Shown: positions 1-4,966 of the stretch, piece by piece | Numbering within the stretch: the stretch's first letter is position 1 | How the letters are laid out: every line of letters starts with the position of its first letter | Assembly: GCA_947460565.1 (NCBI GenBank) | Contig: CANHJJ010000122.1 | Coordinates: 1 to 6,080, forward strand | Direction of reading: 5' to 3' | Source: Bacteroidota bacterium | Lineage (GTDB): Bacteria > Bacteroidota > Bacteroidia > UKL13-3 | DNA: 6,080 bases | Translations under genes and position numbers: made by a program | The notes under the pieces: model-generated | Database searches by the model: none | Told to the model about the DNA's origin: nothing | What the model saw: the letters and a program-made list of their open reading frames with translations, nothing else

Positions 1-143
1 GGAACTTGTATTGTTAATACTTTGTTATCTAATTTGATTGATTTGATGGGTTCAAACCATGTTTTAAAACTTTGAGGTGGAACATTGTCCTGTATTATCT
101 TGACAATATTGTTCCAAACTCCTTCACATGTCTTTTCGCTCAT
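1..143 (-). CDS. dnaA: Chromosomal replication initiator DnaA, N-terminal fragment (cut by window edge)
   Basis: DnaA is the AAA+ ATPase that binds DnaA boxes at oriC and opens the duplex. Only the first 47 codons are inside the window. The minus-strand reading starts at the ATG at 143 with MSEKTCEGVW and stays open to base 1. It matches the DnaA domain I pattern: a Trp at residue 10, then QSFKTWFEPI at residues 24-33, then KVLTIQV at residues 41-47. In E. coli DnaA the equivalent positions are Trp6, Trp25 and the 'NTLALYAP' strand. Domain I mediates self-association and helicase loading. The ATPase and DNA-binding domains lie outside the window. The only SD-like sequence, AAAAGG (complement of 157-162), sits about 13 bases before the ATG, too far to be convincing, as is usual in this phylum. 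The gene reads away from the A+T-rich region at 144-405. Identification rests on recognising the motif, with no search run. Confidence 0.9.
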   Translation of the reverse strand, partial: MSEKTCEGVWNNIVKIIQDNVPPQSFKTWFEPIKSIKLDNKVLTIQV

Positions 144-172
144 AACTTTTTTATTACCTTTTCGAGTGTAAA

Positions 173-181
173 TGTGAATAA
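173..181 (-). promoter_or_regulatory. DnaA box (TTATTCACA)
   Basis: Read on the minus strand, this is an exact match to the classical TTATNCACA DnaA box. It lies 30 bp upstream of the dnaA start codon and borders the most A+T-rich part of the spacer. It is the best of the three boxes and could act in origin recognition or in autoregulation of dnaA. Confidence 0.55.
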
Positions 182-317
182 AAAAGTTTACATAAAAAAA
201 TCTTTTCAACGTATTTTTATTGAAAAAAATATCGAAAAAAATTACTTGCTGATTTTAACCAATTTAAAAAAAACATCAAAAAAAAATTTTTCAAAATGGA
301 ATAAAAAAATAGTTAAA

Positions 318-326
318 TGTTGATAA
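318..326 (-). promoter_or_regulatory. DnaA-box-like 9-mer (TTATCAACA)
   Basis: On the minus strand this differs from TTATCCACA at one position. It flanks the A+T-rich tract on the side opposite the box at 173-181, in the same orientation. A single mismatched 9-mer in AT-rich DNA can occur by chance, so its value comes mainly from its position beside dnaA. Confidence 0.35.
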
Positions 327-355
327 GCCTCAATTATCTAAACTATCCAAGATAT

Positions 356-384
356 CAGTAAAATAAGGGATTTAGGGCATCCCT
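356..384 (-). terminator. Hairpin terminator for the nucleotidase operon
   Basis: On the minus strand AGGGAT (379-384) and ATCCCT (366-371) form a 6-bp stem around a 7-base loop, followed at once by the T-rich run TATTTTA. It begins 21 bases after the stop codon of the metallophosphatase gene (406), where an intrinsic terminator is expected. It would keep nucleotidase transcripts from running into dnaA, which is on the same strand. The stem is short and the T-tract is interrupted by an A, so it may be modest in strength. Confidence 0.6.
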
Positions 385-405
385 ACAAGGTTAGTTAACA
401 TTTTA

Positions 406-1335
406 TCAAGCAAATAAGTCAATGTGGATAGCTTGGTGTTTTTGCAATGTGAGTTGATTGTTAACAGCATTAAATATGAAATCTAATTTCCCTAATTTTA
501 GTCCTGCCCAACCCACTTGGTTCACAATTACGTTTTTATTGTCCACATTCTTGTATATGATAGGTTCAGATAAAAATGTATGGGTATGTCCACCTAAAAT
601 CAAATCAATGTTCTTACTTTGCTTAGCTAAGGTTTCATCACTTACCTTGTCACCAGCATATTTATTGCCTAGGTGCGATAGACAAATGACTAAATCACAT
701 TTTTTCTTTTCCTTTAAATGGGACGCAGTTTTATTAGCATTTTCTATAGGATTGTTATACAGTATATTGCCATATAATTTCTCGGGCACCAAACCATTTA
801 ACTCAATACCAACACCCAAAATACCTATCCTAATTGGGCCTTTGTAGTAAATTTTATATGGTTGAATTTTTCCTTCTAAGTCTGTATCATCAAAAGAATA
901 GTTGCAATTCACAAAATCAAAACCGGCCAAAGGCATCTGTTTTACCAAGCCATTGATACCATTATCAAAATCGTGGTTTCCAAGGGTAACACAATCGTAG
1001 CCCATTTCGGTCATCAGTTTATATTCAAGCTCACCACCATAAAAATTAAAATAGGGAGTGCCTTGAAAAATATCACCAGCATCCAATAATAATATATGCT
1101 CTTCTTCTTGCCTAATCTTCTTGATTAGGGCTGCACGGTATTCAGCACCACCCATTCCCGCATTGTTCCTGTCGTTTTTATCAAAAGGCTCGATGCGACT
1201 GTGCCAATCATTTGTATGGAGGATGCTAATTTTAATGCTTTTAGATGCCGCAAATGAGTAAAATGGCGTGCTTGCCAGCACGGCACCACCTAATAAGATA
1301 CTGGATTGTTTAATAAAGTCTTTTCTGCTGCTCAT
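406..1335 (-). CDS. 5'-nucleotidase-type metallophosphatase (catalytic domain only), Tat-like leader
   Basis: A calcineurin-like phosphoesterase of the UshA/5'-nucleotidase family, expected to hydrolyse nucleotides or related phosphate esters outside the cytoplasm with a two-metal centre. All the usual metal-binding motifs are present in order: NDWH (Asp43, His45), LLDAGD (Asp85, Asp88), GNHDFD (Asn120, His121), LSH (His221) and GGHTH (His250, His252). His121 and Asp124 correspond to the catalytic His-Asp pair of UshA. The N-terminus SRKDFIK followed by a hydrophobic stretch (about residues 11-30, ending SFAAS) resembles a twin-arginine signal with Arg-Lys instead of Arg-Arg. At 309 residues it holds only the N-terminal half of a typical ~550-residue enzyme. 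The C-terminal substrate-binding domain is encoded by the gene directly upstream, 7 bp away. ATG at 1335 is the natural start because it puts the leader right at the N-terminus. The exact substrate cannot be told from sequence. Confidence 0.9.
   Translation of the reverse strand: MSSRKDFIKQSSILLGGAVLASTPFYSFAASKSIKISILHTNDWHSRIEPFDKNDRNNAGMGGAEYRAALIKKIRQEEEHILLLDAGDIFQGTPYFNFYGGELEYKLMTEMGYDCVTLGNHDFDNGINGLVKQMPLAGFDFVNCNYSFDDTDLEGKIQPYKIYYKGPIRIGILGVGIELNGLVPEKLYGNILYNNPIENANKTASHLKEKKKCDLVICLSHLGNKYAGDKVSDETLAKQSKNIDLILGGHTHTFLSEPIIYKNVDNKNVIVNQVGWAGLKLGKLDFIFNAVNNQLTLQKHQAIHIDLFA
423..431 (-). promoter_or_regulatory. DnaA-box-like 9-mer (CTATCCACA) inside the end of the metallophosphatase gene
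   Basis: One mismatch from TTATCCACA and in the same orientation as the boxes at 173 and 318. It lies within the last codons of the metallophosphatase gene, so the match may simply reflect coding sequence. It is listed because it extends the cluster next to dnaA. Confidence 0.25.
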
Positions 1336-1342
1336 ATTTTGC

Positions 1343-2092
1343 TTATTTAATGATTTCCATTCTGCCGTCCACTGTGGCTTTTAAAGCCTCATTTCTTTTG
1401 CCTTTATCTCGAAGATGTTGTATCATGGCATCACGCACAAACACATTTATTTTGTAGCGATTGATGGCATTCTTCATTGGTTCGGTTTTATCACCACCTG
1501 CAGCCACGTAGTCATTGGTAAGAATTAGATAGTTTCTATTTTCATCAAATGCTTGTTGGTTAATGAATATATCAATTGCTTGGTTGTTCTGCATCTTCAT
1601 CCTAAGTTCTTTAGAACAAGGAGCTCCACCATTTTGGGCAATCAAGTCAAATAATTTACGACATGACTTTCCATCCAATTCCACCACTTCAAGGTAATTG
1701 TCAAAAGGGGCTAATTCGTATATTTTTCCAACCGTAATATTTCCTTTTGAAAGGCTGCCAATGCGAATGCCACCATGGTTATACAGGCAAAAATCTATTT
1801 TCTTTTCTAGCTTATCTTTGGCATATATCATCAATTCATCACATAGCATATTGCCTAATGAACCTTCAGGTAATTGTTTGTTGAGGTCTTGGTCATTATA
1901 GCAAAGAACCTCTCCCATCAAGCTATCTAGCTTTACCTTATAGCTTTGAATAAGGACATGTGTTTTTTCATCACTTATTTTTAAGGAGTCTTTGTTGATG
2001 CGGATACCACCAAGTTCTGCCTTACTGTATGGCTTAGGGGTATGACATTGGGTGAATGCAAATAAAAGAAGTATGGGAATGAGTTTTTTCAC
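1343..2092 (-). CDS. 5'-nucleotidase C-terminal (substrate-binding) domain protein, probable lipoprotein
   Basis: This 249-residue protein is the C-terminal domain of a 5'-nucleotidase made as its own protein. Family motifs are visible: EGSLGN at residues 76-81, YNHGGIR at 104-110 (the purine and phosphate contact region of UshA-like enzymes), APFDN at 128-132, and NDYVAAGGD at 193-201, where Tyr195 replaces the Phe more often seen as the base-stacking residue. The N-terminus MKKLIPILLLFAFTQC looks like a lipoprotein signal with Cys16 as the lipidated residue, though Gln at -1 makes the lipobox atypical. The start codon is GTG (2090-2092): no ATG lies in frame between it and the upstream stop at 2111-2113, and it gives a proper signal peptide. 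It ends 7 bp before the metallophosphatase gene, so the two are cotranscribed and probably form one enzyme. The gene order is the reverse of the domain order in the fused enzyme. On its own it has no catalytic metal site. Confidence 0.88.
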   Translation of the reverse strand: MKKLIPILLLFAFTQCHTPKPYSKAELGGIRINKDSLKISDEKTHVLIQSYKVKLDSLMGEVLCYNDQDLNKQLPEGSLGNMLCDELMIYAKDKLEKKIDFCLYNHGGIRIGSLSKGNITVGKIYELAPFDNYLEVVELDGKSCRKLFDLIAQNGGAPCSKELRMKMQNNQAIDIFINQQAFDENRNYLILTNDYVAAGGDKTEPMKNAINRYKINVFVRDAMIQHLRDKGKRNEALKATVDGRMEIIK

Positions 2093-2240
2093 CCATGCAA
2101 AATATGGAATTTATGTTAAATTATTGCGGTGACAATTTCAATTGAATTGAGAAGTAAGTCTTGTAAAATTAACATCTATTAAAATTGATCATAAATGATA
2201 ATTTCGCAATAACCCAATAACCAATTATCGTTTAACGCAA
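2093..2240. other. Spacer between mutase gene and nucleotidase operon
   Basis: This 148-bp A+T-rich spacer must carry the nucleotidase operon promoter and the end of the mutase transcript. On the minus strand TATTTTG, a near match to the TAnnTTTG -7 box, lies just before the GTG start (complement of 2098-2104), but it would leave almost no leader. I saw no partnered -33 element and no convincing terminator after the mutase stop. A 10-bp palindrome, TTCAATTGAA (2137-2146), is present but short enough to be chance. Confidence 0.3.
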
Positions 2241-3791
2241 TTACGCTCGATACTCCCCAAACACCCCTCTAAAGGTATCTGCTATTTCACCTAGGCTAGC
2301 ATAATTTTCAACGGCCTCAATAATGATTGGCATTACATTACTTCCGTCTTTGGCAGCTTGGTCCAATCGGACTAAATCAGCTTTCACTTTTTCATTGTCA
2401 CGTTCAGCTTTCAGTTGTTTTAGTTTTTCAATTTGTTGCACCCTAATGCTATCATCTACTCTCATGATTGGAGGATTCACGGCATCGCTAATGAAATTGT
2501 TTACGCCAACAATAATTTTGTCTTTGTTCTCAATGTCTTTTTGGTAACGGTAGCTGGCATCTGCTATTTCTTTTTGGATATAACCTTGCTCAATGGCATT
2601 TACGCTGCCACCCATTGCATCAATTTTTTGGATATAGTTCCAAGCCTCGGCCTCGATGGTATTGGTTAATTCTTCAATAAAATAGCTACCTCCTAATGGG
2701 TCAACGGTATCCACTACCCCACTTTCGTAAGCTACAATTTGTTGTGTACGCAAAGCAATTCTAGCAGCATTTTCTGTAGGTAAACTCAAGGCCTCATCAA
2801 ATCCGTTGGTATGTAAACTCTGTGTTCCACCCAATACAGCTGCCATAGCCTGTAAGGTCACGCGCATGATGTTGTTTTCAGCTTGCTGCGCTTGCAAAGT
2901 GGCTCCACCTGTTTGGGTATGAAAGCGCAACATCATGGCTTTAGGGTTGGTGGCACCTAGTTCTTTAGCCATTTTCGCCCACATTCTACGGGCTGCTCTA
3001 AATTTGGCTATCTCTTCAAAAAAGTTGTTATGCGCATTGAAGAAAAACGAAAGTCTTTGTCCAAAAACATTGATATCTAAACCTTTTTCAATGGCTGCTA
3101 AACTGTATGCTTTGGCATTGGCTAAAGTAAATGCAATCTCTTGCACTGCTGTACTTCCTGCCTCACGAATATGGTAACCTGAAATGGAAATGGTATTCCA
3201 TTTAGGCACTTCGTTACTGCAATATTCAAAGATATCAGTAATGATCCGCATACTTGGCTTTGGCGGATAAATGTATGTACCACGTGCCGCATATTCCTTC
3301 AAAATATCATTCTGTATGGTTCCTGAAATCTTTTTGATATCTGCACCTTGCTTTCTTGCCAAAGCAATATAAAATGCCAAGAGCGTTGATGCTGTAGCAT
3401 TGATGGTCATACTGGTGGTAATGTTTTCCAGTTTAATGCCATCAAATAAAATTTCTATATCTCTTAAAGTATCAATGGCTACACCCACTTTACCCACTTC
3501 TCCATCACTCATGATGTGGTCGCTATCATATCCAATTTGCGTTGGCAAATCGAAGGCCACACTCAAACCTGTTGTACCTTGATTTAATAGGTAATGATAA
3601 CGCTTATTGCTTTCTTCGGCCGTTGAAAAACCAGCATATTGTCTCATGGTCCACAAGCGACCACGGTACATATCCGCTTGAACTCCGCGGGTATAAGGGA
3701 ACTCACCAGGCTTCTCTGTATTGGCTATAGGTTCAGAGTATAATTGCTTTATCTCTATGCCACTGTCGGTAGTAAATTTTTTATCAGTCAT
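2241..3791 (-). CDS. Methylmalonyl-CoA mutase large (catalytic) subunit without B12-binding domain
   Basis: Adenosylcobalamin-dependent acyl-CoA mutase subunit, most likely interconverting (R)-methylmalonyl-CoA and succinyl-CoA in the cytoplasm (propionate metabolism). The 516 residues cover the substrate-binding TIM barrel, from TRGVQADMYRGR (34-45) and RQYAGFSTAEESN (50-62) through GTIQNDILKEY (157-167), SISGYH (202-207) and DPLGGSY (364-370). Tyr52, Arg170, Tyr206 and His207 match Tyr89, Arg207, Tyr243 and His244 of the Propionibacterium enzyme, all at a constant offset of 37. Tyr89 and Arg207 are the residues that hold the methylmalonyl carboxylate; isobutyryl- and hydroxyisobutyryl-CoA mutases differ there, so methylmalonyl-CoA is the favoured substrate. 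The C-terminal cobalamin domain (DxHxxG motif) is absent, so a separate small subunit is needed; none is encoded in this window. A Lys/Glu-rich, likely helical stretch lies at about 450-475. The ATG at 3791 is 12 bp from a paired-hairpin repeat that fills the leader. Confidence 0.9.
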   Translation of the reverse strand: MTDKKFTTDSGIEIKQLYSEPIANTEKPGEFPYTRGVQADMYRGRLWTMRQYAGFSTAEESNKRYHYLLNQGTTGLSVAFDLPTQIGYDSDHIMSDGEVGKVGVAIDTLRDIEILFDGIKLENITTSMTINATASTLLAFYIALARKQGADIKKISGTIQNDILKEYAARGTYIYPPKPSMRIITDIFEYCSNEVPKWNTISISGYHIREAGSTAVQEIAFTLANAKAYSLAAIEKGLDINVFGQRLSFFFNAHNNFFEEIAKFRAARRMWAKMAKELGATNPKAMMLRFHTQTGGATLQAQQAENNIMRVTLQAMAAVLGGTQSLHTNGFDEALSLPTENAARIALRTQQIVAYESGVVDTVDPLGGSYFIEELTNTIEAEAWNYIQKIDAMGGSVNAIEQGYIQKEIADASYRYQKDIENKDKIIVGVNNFISDAVNPPIMRVDDSIRVQQIEKLKQLKAERDNEKVKADLVRLDQAAKDGSNVMPIIIEAVENYASLGEIADTFRGVFGEYRA

Positions 3792-3803
3792 TGTTTTTAA
3801 ATA

Positions 3804-3862
3804 ATAGGGCTGTACCCTATTTTATCATATTACGCCCTTTCAGGGCTGCACTAAAACATTTA
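3804..3862. repeat. Paired-hairpin repeat, copy A
   Basis: The unit has two hairpins: AATAGGG/CCCTATT (3803-3809 with 3815-3821, loop CTGTA), then GCCCT/AGGGC (3834-3838 with 3842-3846, loop TTC), and a tail ending AAAACATTTA. The same layout recurs about 76 bp downstream as copy B. Paired imperfect palindromes between genes resemble REP/BIME-type elements. Copy A starts 12 bp from the mutase ATG, so in the mutase transcript the hairpins would sit in the 5' leader. Confidence 0.75.
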
Positions 3863-3879
3863 TTTCTTTTTCTAAATTG

Positions 3880-3939
3880 ATAGGGCTATACCCTATCTTA
3901 TTTGTATTTCGCCCTTTCAGGGCTTTATTAAAACATTAA
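3880..3939. repeat. Paired-hairpin repeat, copy B
   Basis: Second copy of the element at 3804-3862: GATAGGG/CCCTATC (3879-3885 with 3891-3897, loop CTATA), then GCCCT/AGGGC (3911-3915 with 3919-3923, loop TTC). The second hairpin is identical to copy A. The first keeps its pairing despite sequence change: the outermost pair is A-T in A and G-C in B. The tail AAAACATTAA overlaps the last codons and stop of the gene ending at 3928. Just after that stop, the hairpins could serve as its transcript end, although no T-run follows them. Confidence 0.75.
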
Positions 3940-4461
3940 ATCAAATTCTTTCTTAATAAAGATAAGCGCTTTGTGAGTTGGAATTTCTTCCATTTTTATT
4001 AATTGCTCAAAAATAGACTTACTTAAATCCAAACCTACGGCATTATGTCCAGAATCACTATAGGCAGTGTTAATCAAATTAACCATCTCTTCTTTTACCA
4101 CCCTCACCATTTGCCAGCATTGAATAGAAACATACAATTGTTGCGAAATATTATGATTAAACTCGGTGTTTATGTCTGCAATCAAATCAGTTTTAAGTTG
4201 AGTTGCCGAAATACCTGGCTGGTAAATGCGCATCACAAGGCTTTCAGGACTCATGCGCTCCATTAGTAAAATCAATCTTTCGTATGATTGCATTCTAAGC
4301 GGTTGTGCATTTTTGGTTTGCTCAAAACGCAAATCAATCAATCTTTTTTGGTACTCCGAATCAAAAAATGACTTCAAATGATAATGGGTAATGACAAAGA
4401 CAATAAGGGCTGGAATAAGGTATTTAACAATTTCTAAAAAGACACTCAGTTCTGTATTCAT
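3928..4461 (-). CDS. Small membrane-anchored protein of unknown function (Bacteroidota family, possibly DUF7935)
   Basis: The function is unknown. The 177-residue protein has one N-terminal membrane segment (about residues 11-26, IVKYLIPALIVFVITH). A charged, mostly helical cytoplasmic-looking region follows. The most conserved-looking blocks are PLRMQSYERLILLMERMSP (54-72) and EFNHNISQQLYVS (100-112). From memory these blocks are typical of a family found in Bacteroidota and annotated as DUF7935; this is recognition, not a search result. There are no catalytic motifs or cysteine clusters. The ATG at 4461 starts just before the membrane segment, with a candidate -7 box about 25 bp upstream. 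The last codons and stop overlap repeat copy B. The gene is on the same strand as the mutase gene, 136 bp upstream of it, but the hairpins between them make cotranscription uncertain and suggest no functional link. Confidence 0.82.
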   Translation of the reverse strand: MNTELSVFLEIVKYLIPALIVFVITHYHLKSFFDSEYQKRLIDLRFEQTKNAQPLRMQSYERLILLMERMSPESLVMRIYQPGISATQLKTDLIADINTEFNHNISQQLYVSIQCWQMVRVVKEEMVNLINTAYSDSGHNAVGLDLSKSIFEQLIKMEEIPTHKALIFIKKEFDLMF

Positions 4462-4484
4462 TTAAAATATTTTTTAATTTTAGG

Positions 4485-4493
4485 GCGAAAATA
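4485..4493 (-). promoter_or_regulatory. Candidate -7 box for the small membrane protein gene
   Basis: Minus-strand TATTTTCGC is close to the Bacteroidota -7 consensus TAnnTTTG (one mismatch in the core). It sits about 25 bp upstream of the ATG at 4461, giving a plausible short leader. Only a T-rich stretch lies at the -33 distance, so support is weak. Confidence 0.3.
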
Positions 4494-4862
4494 GTTGAAT
4501 TTGTGAATTAGTAAGAAAAAGCTACCATTTTGTTAAACCTAAACGAGCGATTTTTGATAATATTTATCGAATATAAATGCTTTCTAAAATGTTTTCGAAC
4601 TGTAAAGAAAATTCATAAATGGCTGAATGATGCCTATTTTAGTTGATTTTTCAAAAAAAATTGATATTTTGATTGATAATAGCAATTATTTTAATCTGCA
4701 TCTAACCATTTTGTATATCTAAGTTTATTTTAAATGGATTTTTTGTAATACCATAGCAAGCAACAATCTATAAGCTTTTTTATGCAACATTTTAACTCCG
4801 ACTCATAAATTAGCAGATATCAATATTGGCATCAAATACTTGGCTCCTTTCAAATAAATTTG

Positions 4863-4885
4863 TTGACTAATTTGAAATCAGTCAA
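4863..4885. repeat. Inverted repeat TTGACT / AGTCAA upstream of murA
   Basis: TTGACT (4863-4868) and AGTCAA (4880-4885) form perfect 6-bp arms separated by 11 bases, about 80-100 bp before the murA start. The spacing would suit a dimeric regulator binding site, but arms this short occur by chance in AT-rich DNA. Confidence 0.25.
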
Positions 4886-4939
4886 TCTTTTCCACATATT
4901 CTTGTAACTAAGTAAGACTACAAAATTGTTATCGAAAGG

Positions 4940-4947
4940 TATATTTG
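4940..4947 (+). promoter_or_regulatory. Candidate -7 box for murA (TATATTTG)
   Basis: TATATTTG matches the Bacteroidota TAnnTTTG consensus exactly and ends 19 bp before the murA ATG, leaving a short leader without a Shine-Dalgarno site. No clear TTTG-type -33 element lies 19-23 bp further upstream, so this is a candidate only. Confidence 0.35.
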
Positions 4948-4966
4948 AAGAAAATACAAAATCGAT

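Larger units (their letters stand above)
144..405. other. A+T-rich gene-free region beside dnaA: candidate oriC / dnaA control region
   Basis: This 262-bp spacer lies between the start of dnaA and the end of the nucleotidase operon. Bases 181-317 are about 15% G+C by my count (21 of 137) and are full of A- and T-tracts, as expected of a DNA unwinding element. Two DnaA-box-like 9-mers lie inside it (173-181 and 318-326) and a third just outside (423-431), all in the same orientation. Many bacterial origins sit next to dnaA, so this is a reasonable oriC candidate. Three boxes, two of them imperfect, are few, and the same signals could simply be for DnaA autoregulation. The terminator of the neighbouring operon occupies 356-384. 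The dnaA promoter must also be here, but I could not pick out a convincing -33/-7 pair. Confidence 0.45.
4462..4966. other. 505-bp divergent intergenic region, no gene found
   Basis: This spacer separates two divergent genes, the small membrane protein (minus) and murA (plus). It is very A+T-rich. Every plus-strand ATG I followed is stopped quickly (for example at 4619 and 4734), and no RNA gene fold is recognisable. It must hold both promoters; candidate -7 boxes are given separately. A 6-bp inverted repeat with an 11-base spacer lies at 4863-4885. It is long for a divergent promoter region, so a small RNA or a decayed gene cannot be excluded. Confidence 0.5.

Noticed and set aside
47..61. 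GGTTCAAACC resembling a tRNA T-loop
   Set aside because: The flanking bases do not form a 5-bp T-stem, there is no acceptor or anticodon arm around it, and the bases encode the conserved WFEP part of DnaA.
79..115. Imperfect inverted repeat GGAACA-TTGTC / GACAA-TAT-TGTTCC
   Set aside because: It lies wholly inside dnaA codons and needs a 3-base bulge; the coding sequence explains these bases.
72..323. Plus-strand open frame of 83 codons
   Set aside because: It is antisense to the dnaA start and then runs through A-tracts; its Lys/Asn/Ile-rich translation simply reflects base composition.
458..847. Plus-strand open frames opposite the nucleotidase and mutase genes, and minus-strand frames opposite murA (5206-5400, 5554-5799)
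   Set aside because: They are antisense to strongly supported genes and their translations show no recognisable motifs.
406..2092. Frameshift or nonsense break of one nucleotidase gene
   Set aside because: Each half has its own start and export signal and the domain order is reversed relative to the fused enzyme, so they are two genuine genes.
2137..2146. Palindrome TTCAATTGAA as an operator
   Set aside because: It is only 10 bp of A/T-rich palindrome, which is expected by chance, and does not extend outwards.
3792..3927. Cobalamin riboswitch before the B12-dependent mutase gene
   Set aside because: The 136-bp spacer is taken up by the two repeat copies, and I see no B12-box-like conserved core.
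3803..3939. CRISPR array
   Set aside because: There are only two diverged ~60-bp units, each internally palindromic, with no short unique spacers and no cas genes.
4888..4896. TTTTCCACA, a DnaA-box-like 9-mer upstream of murA
   Set aside because: It is an isolated one-mismatch match, 4.5 kb from the other boxes, and likely chance in AT-rich DNA.
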